From Pseudomonadota bacterium (GTDB taxonomy: Bacteria > Pseudomonadota > Alphaproteobacteria > Rhizobiales > Xanthobacteraceae): a DNA stretch of 64,000 nt. The notes below the pieces were generated by a model, which saw only the letters and a list, made by a program, of their open reading frames with translations, did no database searches and was not told where the DNA came from. A program made the translations under genes and the position numbers. Shown here piece by piece: positions 49,912-57,697 of this stretch (position 1 is its first letter; every line of letters starts with the position of its first letter). The stretch spans positions 20,938-84,937 of the forward strand of contig JAEXHR010000079.1 of assembly GCA_023449855.1 (NCBI GenBank). Reading direction: 5' to 3'.

Positions 49912-50502
49912 CTACATCGCGGCGCGCAGCATGGGATAGCGGGCGACGATGGCGTCGTGATCGAACAGATCGAGCGGCATCGCCGCGACCGCCGCCGCTT
50001 CGGCATCGTGCTTCTCGGCCGCATCGTCCTGCTCGACCAGAAGCGACTTCGTCCGCGCCGCATCGCGCTGCGCGGCGTGATCCTCAAAGGACAACACCTC
50101 GGCGTCGCGGTACCCTGCTTCGTCGTCGATCTCGTTCAGATCGATCTCATCATGGCGGATTTCGTCACCGCGGATTTCGTCATGCGCGGGAGCGGCCAGA
50201 CGAGGTTCGATCGCAGCCATAATCGGCTGCAGCGGCGGCGCCGCGCGGATCACCGGCGCGACGAACTCACCATTTGCCATCGCCCGCCAGCGCAACACGG
50301 CGTCCTTCGCTTCGGCGATGTTGTCGAGGAATTCGGCCTCGCTGTGAAAGCGGCGCCAGCGACCGCTGTCGAACAACTCGGTGAGGTAACCGAGACGCTG
50401 CTCGGCCAGAGCGGCCCAGCGTTCCACGATCTTGCGGGTCTTGGGCTCACCGAAATGCGGCGACGCCATATGAAAAAGCGCAGGGTGCAGTGACATGTGC
50501 AT
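49912..50502 (-). CDS. TIGR03809-like protein with xDEIR tandem repeats
   Basis: About 196 residues; the start is uncertain (ATG 50502 or 50496, TTG 50529). The N-terminal half (KTRKIVERWAALAEQRLGYL, TELFDSGRWRRFHSEAEFL, then DAVLRWRAMANGEFV) matches the TIGR03809 pattern, a small protein of Nitrobacteraceae encoded beside TIGR03808. The middle has four five-residue units HDEIR-GDEIR-HDEID-LNEID (DNA about 50125-50190), an acidic low-complexity insert. No signal peptide. A functional link to the neighbouring Tat protein is suggested only by conserved proximity. Confidence 0.75.
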   Translation of the reverse strand: MHMSLHPALFHMASPHFGEPKTRKIVERWAALAEQRLGYLTELFDSGRWRRFHSEAEFLDNIAEAKDAVLRWRAMANGEFVAPVIRAAPPLQPIMAAIEPRLAAPAHDEIRGDEIRHDEIDLNEIDDEAGYRDAEVLSFEDHAAQRDAARTKSLLVEQDDAAEKHDAEAAAVAAMPLDLFDHDAIVARYPMLRAAM

Positions 50503-50790
50503 GTCCGCAAAGGAGAAAGACGGAATCAACGCAACAGAATCACTGACTGGTACTTAGCTACAATCTGTGGAAAAACGTCCGCAGTCTAGCGAAATGTGTC
50601 CGCAATTTGACAGTTTCCGCACGCAAGCTTCGGGAAAGCTCCGTAGAATCTGCACTTCTTCTGTCAAGCCGAGTCGATGAATGGCTGTATGTCACAGAAG
50701 ATTGGAACAAATATTACAGAGCGCATTAGTGCACCTTTAAATCTTCGGTGCGGGCCGGTCGGCGGCCACATCTCGGATCATGCGCATATG

Positions 50791-50824
50791 AAAAGACCCG
50801 CCCGGGGGGACAACCGGACGGGTC
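50791..50824 (-). terminator. Rho-independent terminator on the minus strand
   Basis: GACCCG and CGGGTC, extended by CCGG/CCGG, form a long GC-rich stem. The AAAA run before it on the plus strand is a TTTT tail on the minus strand. It is well placed to end the leftward sigma/anti-sigma transcript that stops coding at 51047. Confidence 0.7.
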
Positions 50825-50949
50825 GAGCGATACCTCATGGCGCAGGTTGGGCGCTTGCGCCGGGGACGGGTCTCGCTGGGGAGGGAATGCCGCTCCCATA
50901 TTGGTGAGTCCGCGCAGGGCGGAAAACGTTCAATGCGATTTCGCGGCAC

Positions 50950-51036
50950 AGGGCGGATGAGGCGAAGCCGTAATCCGCCGGCTCAGTTCATGTGGCGAAG
51001 ACCGCGGCGGATTACGCTTCGCTCATCCGCCCTACG
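50950..51036. repeat. Palindromic repeat, GGCGGATGAG variant
   Basis: AGGGCGGATGAGGCGAAGC at the left and GCTTCGCTCATCCGCCCT at the right pair almost fully, and internal GTAATCCGCC pairs with GGCGGATTAC. It is a long-form copy of the family, with GAG/CTC in place of the TTAG/CTAA seen in the other long copies, directly before the anti-sigma gene end. Confidence 0.85.
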
Positions 51037-51046
51037 GCCGATGCAC

Positions 51047-51856
51047 TCACTGCGCCGGCACAGCCATGCTGACGATCTTCTCGTTCTCGAGACGGCGGAT
51101 CAGGCCGGCGATCTGGTCCTTGGTCATGACCTGGCTGCCGAACTGCAGACGGAACAGGCCGTCCCTCTCGTTGCCGACGATCGTGCCCTGATAGGCCTCG
51201 AGCAAAGCGGTGATATCCGACACCCGCGCGGTCGGCGCGAAGCGAACGAGCAGCCGCGTGGCATCGCCGGCCGTCGCTGCAGATGGCGCGGCCGGTGACG
51301 AGGTCATCGAGCGCGTGGTGACGGCCGGAGCTGCACTGCGCGGCGCAGGAGCCGGGGTCGGCGCCGATGTCGTTGGCGCCGATGTGGTCGGCGCAGTGCG
51401 CGGAGCAGCTTCCTGGCTCATCGGGCGGAAACCGCCCTCCTCGCGCTGCATCACAATGCTGCCGATCACGCCGGCCTGCAGCATGATGGCGAGACAGCCG
51501 ATGGCGGTGCCAGCCATCAGCGTGCGTGGCGACAAGCCGCCGAACCAGCTCGTGAGGCGCGAACCAAAGCTCACCGATTTCGAGGTGTCCTTGCGAACCG
51601 GCTCGGCATCGATGGCCGCGAACAGTTTCTGCATGGCACGAACGGAGGGCGCACCGAGGCTCTCATTGAGCGCGATGGTCTCCGCGTATTCCTCGCGGAT
51701 CACCTCATACTGGCGCGCCAGATCGGCATCGCGTGCGAGCGCCTCCTCGACGCGCCGTGCGTCGCGCGCGCTGAGCGTGCCGGCGGCGTGCCAAGGCAGC
51801 AATGCCTCGATCTCGCCCGGCTCCTGCTCCGGCATCCTGTTGCTCATCGCCATCAT
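51047..51856 (-). CDS. Membrane anti-sigma factor
   Basis: A 269-residue protein whose ATG overlaps the stop of the ECF sigma gene (ATGA). The N-terminal domain (EIEALLPWHAAGTLSARDAR, VEEALARDADLARQYEVIRE) matches the anti-sigma domain layout, but the His-x3-Cys-x2-Cys zinc triad is absent: WHAAGTLS takes its place. One membrane segment lies around residues 113-135. The periplasmic part has a Thr/Ala/Pro-rich linker and a C-terminal sensor domain (RLLVRFAPTARVSDITALLE, YQGTIVGNERDGLFRLQF). It should hold the sigma factor at the membrane and release it on a periplasmic signal. Confidence 0.85.
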   Translation of the reverse strand: MMAMSNRMPEQEPGEIEALLPWHAAGTLSARDARRVEEALARDADLARQYEVIREEYAETIALNESLGAPSVRAMQKLFAAIDAEPVRKDTSKSVSFGSRLTSWFGGLSPRTLMAGTAIGCLAIMLQAGVIGSIVMQREEGGFRPMSQEAAPRTAPTTSAPTTSAPTPAPAPRSAAPAVTTRSMTSSPAAPSAATAGDATRLLVRFAPTARVSDITALLEAYQGTIVGNERDGLFRLQFGSQVMTKDQIAGLIRRLENEKIVSMAVPAQ

Positions 51857-52422
51857 GGCCAGCCTCGTTCAATGCCGGCTGCCTTCAGCAGTTCGGCCAA
51901 TTTCTTTCGCGCATAGAACAGACGCGTTTTCACGGTGTTCTCTGGAATTCCAACCAGCTCGGCCACTTCCTCCACGGATTTCTCGTGGTAGTAGACGAGA
52001 TCGACAATTTCCCGGTGCTCCGCCGAAAGTGACGACAAGCAGCGTCGCAGCGCGTCACCTTTATCCTTCTTCTGGACCGTCACCTCCGGATCGTCGGACG
52101 TATCCTCGATCGCGTTGGCGGTTTCATCGTCCAGTTCGGCATCCTTGCGCTTCCGTAATGCGGAGAGCGCCTTGAACCGCGTAATGGCCAGCAGCCAGGT
52201 CGAGACGGCCGAACGCCCCTCGAACTTGCCGGCCTGACGCCACACGTCCAGGAACACCTCGCTGATAAGGTCCTCCGCAATCTGTTCGTTCCGCACCAGC
52301 CGGAGGCCGAAACGGAACACCCGAACGTGATGGCGCCCATAAAGCACCTGCATCGCGAGACGGTCGCCCTGCGCAATCCGGCCGATCAGGGTTTCATCTG
52401 ACGTCGCCTGGGTCGCGCTCAC
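51853..52422 (-). CDS. ECF sigma factor (sigma-70 family)
   Basis: About 189 residues from the GTG preceded by GAGACGG; a longer frame begins with TTG at 52491. Region 2 (LYGRHHVRVFRFGLRLVRNE, then EDLISEVFLDVWRQAGKFEG and STWLLAITRFKALSALRKR) and region 4 (CLSSLSAEHREIVDLVYYHE, then VGIPENTVKTRLFYARKKL) are both intact. It directs RNA polymerase to stress promoters. It is translationally coupled to the anti-sigma gene, as usual for such pairs. A perfect hairpin at 52575-52596 lies 150 bp upstream. Confidence 0.92.
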   Translation of the reverse strand: MSATQATSDETLIGRIAQGDRLAMQVLYGRHHVRVFRFGLRLVRNEQIAEDLISEVFLDVWRQAGKFEGRSAVSTWLLAITRFKALSALRKRKDAELDDETANAIEDTSDDPEVTVQKKDKGDALRRCLSSLSAEHREIVDLVYYHEKSVEEVAELVGIPENTVKTRLFYARKKLAELLKAAGIERGWP

Positions 52423-52840
52423 TGTCCGTCTCGCAGAGTTGGTCGGGGTGAAATCGTAAGAGGTTCGACTGGCAAGGCAAAATCTTCTCAAAATTGAGCG
52501 GGATAGGCCACGGACTGCCGGCAGAGCGACGGCGGGACATCACGGCTGGGATCAGCAGACGGATGGGTACCATAATGCTCGGTTATTTCCGAGCATGTCC
52601 GCATCATTCACCCAACAAGATTACCAAGTCGACAGCGTGGAACGCAGACATGCCGGTAAAGCCGAAAAATCGGCTGCCGCAGGTTGCACGGGAGCGCAGT
52701 CACCCTACCAGGATACGGAAATAATCTCGATGGTTTAGTGACATAGCCTAAAAAGCGGGCATGCCCACACGTCCATAGATACCAAACTTAAAGGCTTTGG
52801 AACTTAGTGTTCTACCAGTGAAACCCGACATCCTGGATCG
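52423..52840. promoter_or_regulatory. Divergent intergenic region with a perfect hairpin at 52575-52596
   Basis: A 418-bp spacer between the ECF operon and the diguanylate cyclase. ATGCTCGG-TTATTT-CCGAGCAT is a perfect 8-bp-arm dyad at 52575-52596. GAAC-TTAGT-GTTC at 52800-52812 sits 28 bp before the cyclase start. It is close to, but does not match, the alphaproteobacterial LexA box, which needs a seven-base spacer. No open frame here looks like a gene. Confidence 0.4.
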
Positions 52841-53989
52841 ATGACAGCAACCGCCGGTTCCTTTTACGATCCTGCCAACGGCGACTTCGAGGCCGTCGAT
52901 GGCGAGTCGTTGCCGCTGATGCTCGCGCGCCGACTCAGGCGGCGGCGCCAGACTTTGGTCTTGGCCGGCGCCAGCCACATCATCAACATCGCTTTGCTCA
53001 CCGTATTCGCCGCTGCCGGAACCATCTCCGGCGCGCTGGTCGCCATCTTCGCCCTGTGTGCGAGCATCAAGGTCGCGGCATTCGTGGCGATTTCCGAAAG
53101 CGGCCTGAGCGACCGCTGGAAGGATCACTTCCTTGCCGGCCCGTACACCGCGACGACTTACGGATTGATGCTGGCGTTCATCTACGTCGCCCCTGCCGTC
53201 GGCGTCGTGTTTCTGTGCACGTTCTTCATCATCGCCAATGTGATCGCCTTCCGGGCCGGACCGCAGCGCGGCGCCATCGCCTGCGCGGTCATGACTGGCA
53301 GCGTCACAGCGCTTTATCAGCTCGCGGATCTGCCGATGGTCTTGCCGTCGAGCACCCCGCTCGAACGCCTTGCGACGCTGCTGACCTTCGCGGCGACGCT
53401 GGCGCGCATCATGTTCATCAATATTTTTGCGAGCCGGCTGCGCGATAACCTGTTCCGCCGCAGCGCCGCGCTCGAAACCGCCTACAAGCGCATCGAGGAA
53501 CTGGCCGAGGTCGACGAGCTCACCGGCGCCCTCAACCGGCGCAGCATCATGCGGTTGCTCGATGACGAGATCGCCCGCTGCCGGCAGAACGGCGGCGCCT
53601 GCAGCGTCGCCTTGATCGACCTCGACCTGTTCAAGCAGATCAACGACAAATTCGGCCATCTCACCGGCGATGAGGTGCTTCGCACCTTCGCCATCAGCAT
53701 TTTCGCCAATATCCGCGGCATCGACAAATTCGGCCGCTTCGGCGGCGAGGAGTTCCTGCTGGTGTTGCCGGAGACGTCGCATGACCACGCCACGCGCATG
53801 CTCGACCGGCTGCGCGCGATCATCGAGACGCTCGACTGGAGCGCCTTCTCCGAAGGACTGACGGTGACGATCTCGGCCGGCGTCGCGACGCTGCACGAGA
53901 ACGAAGCATCGGAATCTCTGCTTGCCCGCGCCGACCTTGCCCTTTACGCAGCAAAGGAGCGCGGCCGAAACCGTATTGCAGCCGCCTGA
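52841..53989 (+). CDS. Diguanylate cyclase (GGDEF) with membrane sensor
   Basis: A 382-residue protein. The N-terminal 190 residues contain about five or six membrane segments, an unnamed sensor region. A short coiled linker (ETAYKRIEELAEVDELTGAL) leads to the GGDEF domain, with LTGALNRRS, the active-site GGEEF in FGRFGGEEFLLVL, and the inhibitory I-site RGID exactly five residues before GGEEF. It should make c-di-GMP from GTP and be inhibited by its product. There is no EAL domain. Regulation of motility or biofilm is the general family role. Confidence 0.92.
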   Translation: MTATAGSFYDPANGDFEAVDGESLPLMLARRLRRRRQTLVLAGASHIINIALLTVFAAAGTISGALVAIFALCASIKVAAFVAISESGLSDRWKDHFLAGPYTATTYGLMLAFIYVAPAVGVVFLCTFFIIANVIAFRAGPQRGAIACAVMTGSVTALYQLADLPMVLPSSTPLERLATLLTFAATLARIMFINIFASRLRDNLFRRSAALETAYKRIEELAEVDELTGALNRRSIMRLLDDEIARCRQNGGACSVALIDLDLFKQINDKFGHLTGDEVLRTFAISIFANIRGIDKFGRFGGEEFLLVLPETSHDHATRMLDRLRAIIETLDWSAFSEGLTVTISAGVATLHENEASESLLARADLALYAAKERGRNRIAAA

Positions 53990-54054
53990 ATATTTTTTGA
54001 CCACCAAGGGCGACCGAGAACGGGCGCCTGTTTTGAATACTCTAGGATAGAGTC

Positions 54055-55167
54055 ATGGCTTTCAAATCGCCGCTATCGGCCAATCTTCTCGACGATCTCC
54101 AGGCTGCGCTCGCGCACGGCAATGTCGCGCGCCGCGTCGACATGTTGCGCAGGGTCACCGATCTGTTCGTCGATCATGCCCCCGACTATTCGGCCGCACA
54201 GATCGCAGTGTTCGACGACGTGTTCGAATGCCTGATCGAACATCTGGAATCCCATACCAAGGTTCTCCTTGCCGAACGTCTCGGCCCGGCCGGCAGCGCG
54301 CCGCCGCGCATATTGCGCAAACTCGCCTTCGACGACCGCGTCGAGATCGCGGCCCCCGTTCTGTCGCAATCCAGCCAGCTCGACGAACCGACGCTGATCG
54401 AGAATGCCCGCACCAAGAGCCAGGGGCACCTGCTCGCCATTTCCACACGCAAGACGTTGAGCGGCGCCCTCACCGACATCCTGGTCGAGCGCGGCGATGA
54501 CGCCGTGGTCATGAGCACCGTCAACAATCAGGGCGCCTCGTTTTCCGAGCGCGGCTACGACCGGCTGGTGCAGCGCGCCGAAACCAGCGACGGCATCGCC
54601 GCATGTGTCGCCGTCCGCCCCTCGATCCCGCGCCATCATCTTCTGAAGCTGATCAGTCGGGCCTCGGCATCGGTGCGCGCGCGGATGGCATCAGCCAATC
54701 CGAAGCTCGCCGGCGAAATCTCCTCGGCTGTCCAGACGGTCACGCGCCAGGCCCGTTCGGCGTCCGCCACCATGACCGAGGAAGCGGTAATCTCGCACGA
54801 GCTGGTGCGGCTGCTCTACAAGGACGGCCGCCTCGACGAGAACGAGGTGATGAAATTCGCCATCAATGAGAAATTCGACGAGACCAATGCGGCGATCGCA
54901 TGCCTTGCGCATGTGCCGGTGTCGGTGGTCGAGTCGATGATGATCGAGGCGAGCAACGAAGGCATTCTCATCATGTCGAAGGTCGCCAATTTCTCATGGC
55001 CGACCGTCAAGGCGATCATCGACATGCGACAGAAGCTGGCAAACCAGCCGCTGTCGGAAAACGCTTCCGATCGCGACACCTATGAACGGCTGCGGCCTTC
55101 CACCGCACAGCAGGTGCTGCGCTTCCATCGCATGCAGCAGGTGACGGCGGATACGTCCGTCGCCTGA
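54055..55167 (+). CDS. DUF2336 domain protein
   Basis: A 370-residue cytosolic helical protein. It aligns with the DUF2336 family (NVARRVDMLRRVTDLFVDHA near the N-terminus, then DDVFECLIEHLE) and is a diverged paralogue of the protein at 13424-14401. Paired motifs such as SILVERGDDAVVMSTVNNQG-like and RPSIPRHHLLKLISRAS suggest HEAT-like repeats. Function is unknown. It follows a diguanylate cyclase (65 bp) and precedes a DenD-like gene on the same strand. Confidence 0.85.
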   Translation: MAFKSPLSANLLDDLQAALAHGNVARRVDMLRRVTDLFVDHAPDYSAAQIAVFDDVFECLIEHLESHTKVLLAERLGPAGSAPPRILRKLAFDDRVEIAAPVLSQSSQLDEPTLIENARTKSQGHLLAISTRKTLSGALTDILVERGDDAVVMSTVNNQGASFSERGYDRLVQRAETSDGIAACVAVRPSIPRHHLLKLISRASASVRARMASANPKLAGEISSAVQTVTRQARSASATMTEEAVISHELVRLLYKDGRLDENEVMKFAINEKFDETNAAIACLAHVPVSVVESMMIEASNEGILIMSKVANFSWPTVKAIIDMRQKLANQPLSENASDRDTYERLRPSTAQQVLRFHRMQQVTADTSVA

Positions 55168-55205
55168 TCGTCTGTCACCCGATCCTCACCACGCGCGCGG
55201 GAGTG

Positions 55206-55222
55206 TGGGCCACACTGGCCCA
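55206..55222. promoter_or_regulatory. 17-bp dyad upstream of the DenD-like gene
   Basis: TGGGCCA-CAC-TGGCCCA is a perfect inverted repeat 130 bp before the 55352 start and 39 bp after the DUF2336 stop. It may be an operator or the stem of a terminator without a T-run. Confidence 0.35.
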
Positions 55223-55351
55223 TCGCTGCAACGCCAATTGTGCTGACCTGCCATTCGCCCAGCACGCATCGACTTGTCCGCGCATGCGTTGATAGTGATG
55301 CGACGTCGCGGCGATGGACGTCGTGAGCGGGGCGAAGACAGGGCGGTACCC

Positions 55352-56335
55352 ATGCGTGTCTTGATCACAGGCGCCGGCGGCTTCATCGGCGCGACGCTCA
55401 CTGCAGCGCTGCTGCAAGGCGGCGTTCTGAAAAACGCGAGGGGCGAGAGCGAAGCGATCGACGAGATCATGCTGCTCGACACGCATCTGCCGCCGATATC
55501 CGATCCGCGTCTTGCGCGCATGCAGGCCGACATGTCCGATCGCGACACGCGCGCGAAGATTGCCGCATGGAAGCCGCAGAGCGTGTTCCATCTCGCCGCC
55601 GTGCTCACCAGCGCCGCCGAGGAAGATCCTGCGGCTGCGCTTGCCGTCAATGTGTCGTCGCTTGCCGATCTGATCGACGCCGTCGGCAGCAAGACGGCGC
55701 CGCCGCGCCTGATCTTTCCAAGCTCCATCGCCGTATTCGGGGGATTGCTGCCGGACAATGTCGATGACGATCATCTGCAGAAGCCGCAGACATCCTATGG
55801 CACGCACAAGGCAATCGCCGAGCTGATGCTGGCGGATGCGACGCGCCATAGCGTGATCGATGCGCGTGCGCTGCGGCTGCCGATCGTACTGGTGCATCCC
55901 GGCCCACCAACGCTGTCGGTGTCGGACCGTATCGCCGGCATGGTGCGCGACAGCGTCGCCGGCAAGCCGACGGTCTGCCCGCTGCGGCCGGATACCAGGG
56001 TGCCGGTGGTTTCAGTGGATACGGTGGTGCGCAACCTGATCACTCTGCACGACGCGGACACCGCGGCGCTGCGCGGCAAGCGCGTGCTCAATCAGCCGGC
56101 ATTGACCATTAGCATGGACGATATCGTCGCGGCGCTGAACATCGTGGCGGAGGTCGCGCCGCGCGTCACCTTCGCGCCCGATCCCGAGCTGAAGAAGATC
56201 GTCGACGGCTGGCCCAAGGGCTTCATCTCGACCCGCGCCCCCTCGGTCGGCGTGGTCGCCGACAAGACGTTCGATGAAATCATCATGAGCTATCAGCGAC
56301 ATCAAGAAGAAGCGCCAAAGACGTCGGCAGCGTAG
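55352..56335 (+). CDS. NAD-dependent epimerase/dehydratase, DenD-like
   Basis: A 327-residue short-chain dehydrogenase. The start is ATG of MRVLITGAGGFIG, the Rossmann N-terminus; the frame reaches 55274. The cofactor motif is GAGGFIG, the ribose Asp is in LLDTHLP, and the catalytic Ser and YxxxK lie in FPSSIAVFGG and TSYGTHKAIAE. The sequence is closest by eye to D-erythronate dehydrogenase (DenD) and relatives that oxidise C4 sugar acids. No other sugar-acid gene is nearby, so the in vivo substrate is open. Confidence 0.87.
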   Translation: MRVLITGAGGFIGATLTAALLQGGVLKNARGESEAIDEIMLLDTHLPPISDPRLARMQADMSDRDTRAKIAAWKPQSVFHLAAVLTSAAEEDPAAALAVNVSSLADLIDAVGSKTAPPRLIFPSSIAVFGGLLPDNVDDDHLQKPQTSYGTHKAIAELMLADATRHSVIDARALRLPIVLVHPGPPTLSVSDRIAGMVRDSVAGKPTVCPLRPDTRVPVVSVDTVVRNLITLHDADTAALRGKRVLNQPALTISMDDIVAALNIVAEVAPRVTFAPDPELKKIVDGWPKGFISTRAPSVGVVADKTFDEIIMSYQRHQEEAPKTSAA

Positions 56336-56389
56336 CGTATCCTTTTCGCCTCTGCCTGCCGGCGAGAAATGAAGCGAGCGATGGCGCTC

Positions 56390-57697
56390 TCATTTTTCCC
56401 TGAATGTACGGTGTATCTGATCCGCCATCGGCTTCGTCAGATAGGACAATAGTGTCCGTTCGCCGGTGCGAATGAAGACTTCGACCGGCATTCCCGGCAT
56501 CAGCCGGGTGCCATTGAACTTCCCGATCTCATCCTGACCAATCGCAATGCGGACAACAAAATAGGTCGGCCCTGCCTTATCCTCACGTGACACGTCGGCG
56601 CCGATCCGCGTCACCACGCCGTCGATTTCGGGCGTGGTCCGCTGGTTGAAATTGGTGAAGCGCAGCACCGCATTCTGGCCGAGCTTGACCTGATCGATCT
56701 CCTGAGGCGGCACACGCGTCTCGACAATCAGGCTATCGCTGTCCGGAACGATGGTCATCACCGTTTCGCCGGCTGCAATCACGCCGCCTTCGGTGTGGAC
56801 ATTGAGATCGTGGACCACGCCGGTCTGGGGCGCTCGCAGCTCCAGTTTCTCGGCCTGATCGCGGGCGGTGACTTTCTTCTCGAAAGTCTCGGCATATTTG
56901 GCGCGGACATCGGCGAGTTCCTTGGCGACGTCACTGCGAAAGTCCTGGTCGATCTGCATGATCTTCAGCTCGGTCTCGGAGATCTTGCCCTTGGCCTGCG
57001 CGATCGATGCCGTGAGCTGCCCTTTCTCGCCGAGGAGACGGGCGGAATCGCGCTGCAAGGCGACGAGGCGCGTAATCGAAACCAGTCGCTGTTCCCATAG
57101 CTGCTCGACGCCTGCGAGTTCCTTGCTCAGCAGATCGGCTTCCTGCTTCTTCGCAGTGAGCTGATCGTCCAGCCCATTGATCTGCTCCTTCAATTGCGCG
57201 ACCTGCTCGCGCAATTGAAGACGCTGGCCGTCGGATGCCCCGCGGCGCAAATTGAAGAAGCGTTGTTCAGCCACCATGATCGCATGCGCGGGGAATTCTT
57301 CGGGCAGCGATGTCAGGTCTTCGGGAAATCCGATCTCGCCGAGCCCATCGCGCTCGCTCTGCAGGCGCGCACGCCGCGCTTCCAGCTCCCACAGGCTCTT
57401 GGTGACCGCCGATAGATTCGCCTGCGCCACGGTCTCATCGAGACGGATGAGAAGATCGCCTGCATTGACCTTTGCGCCTTCAGTGACCAGCAGGTTCTTC
57501 ACCACCCCGCCAGCGGGATGCTGCACCTTCTTGACGCTGGACTCCACCACCAGCGAACCATTGGAAATGATGGCGCCGGACATGTCCATCGCCGCGCTCA
57601 TGATGCTCATGCCGCCGACCAACAGAACCGCAGCGCCGCCCACCGCCATCATGTGATGGTGGATCGATCGCGTTGTTCCTGCGGCATCTCTAGTCAT
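56390..57697 (-). CDS. Type I secretion membrane fusion protein (HlyD family)
   Basis: A 435-residue HlyD/PrtE-type adaptor. A short cytoplasmic tail precedes one membrane helix (residues about 15-38). A lipoyl-like half-motif (VQHPAGGVVKNLLVTEGAKV), a long periplasmic coiled coil (about 90-280), the second lipoyl half (LELRAPQTGVVHDLNVHTEG) and a beta-barrel domain follow. It links the inner-membrane ABC exporter to a TolC-like outer membrane channel, which is not encoded here. Its start overlaps the ABC gene stop by eight bases. Confidence 0.93.
   Translation of the reverse strand: MTRDAAGTTRSIHHHMMAVGGAAVLLVGGMSIMSAAMDMSGAIISNGSLVVESSVKKVQHPAGGVVKNLLVTEGAKVNAGDLLIRLDETVAQANLSAVTKSLWELEARRARLQSERDGLGEIGFPEDLTSLPEEFPAHAIMVAEQRFFNLRRGASDGQRLQLREQVAQLKEQINGLDDQLTAKKQEADLLSKELAGVEQLWEQRLVSITRLVALQRDSARLLGEKGQLTASIAQAKGKISETELKIMQIDQDFRSDVAKELADVRAKYAETFEKKVTARDQAEKLELRAPQTGVVHDLNVHTEGGVIAAGETVMTIVPDSDSLIVETRVPPQEIDQVKLGQNAVLRFTNFNQRTTPEIDGVVTRIGADVSREDKAGPTYFVVRIAIGQDEIGKFNGTRLMPGMPVEVFIRTGERTLLSYLTKPMADQIHRTFREK

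Larger units (their letters stand above)
50503..51046. other. Intergenic region, 544 bp
   Basis: It contains a terminator-like hairpin at 50791-50824 and the palindromic repeat at 50950-51036. The part from 50530 to 50760 is less G+C-rich and holds a lone TTGACA (50607-50612) without a clear partner. Short plus-strand frames (for example 50677-50907) have no ribosome site and overlap the hairpin, so I do not call them. Confidence 0.45.

Noticed and set aside
50677..50907. 76-codon plus-strand frame between TIGR03809-like and anti-sigma genes
   Set aside because: It crosses a terminator hairpin, has no ribosome site and lacks a protein-like pattern.
52800..52812. GAAC-N5-GTTC resembling a LexA box
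   Set aside because: The alphaproteobacterial SOS box needs a seven-base spacer; here it is five, and the downstream gene is a diguanylate cyclase.
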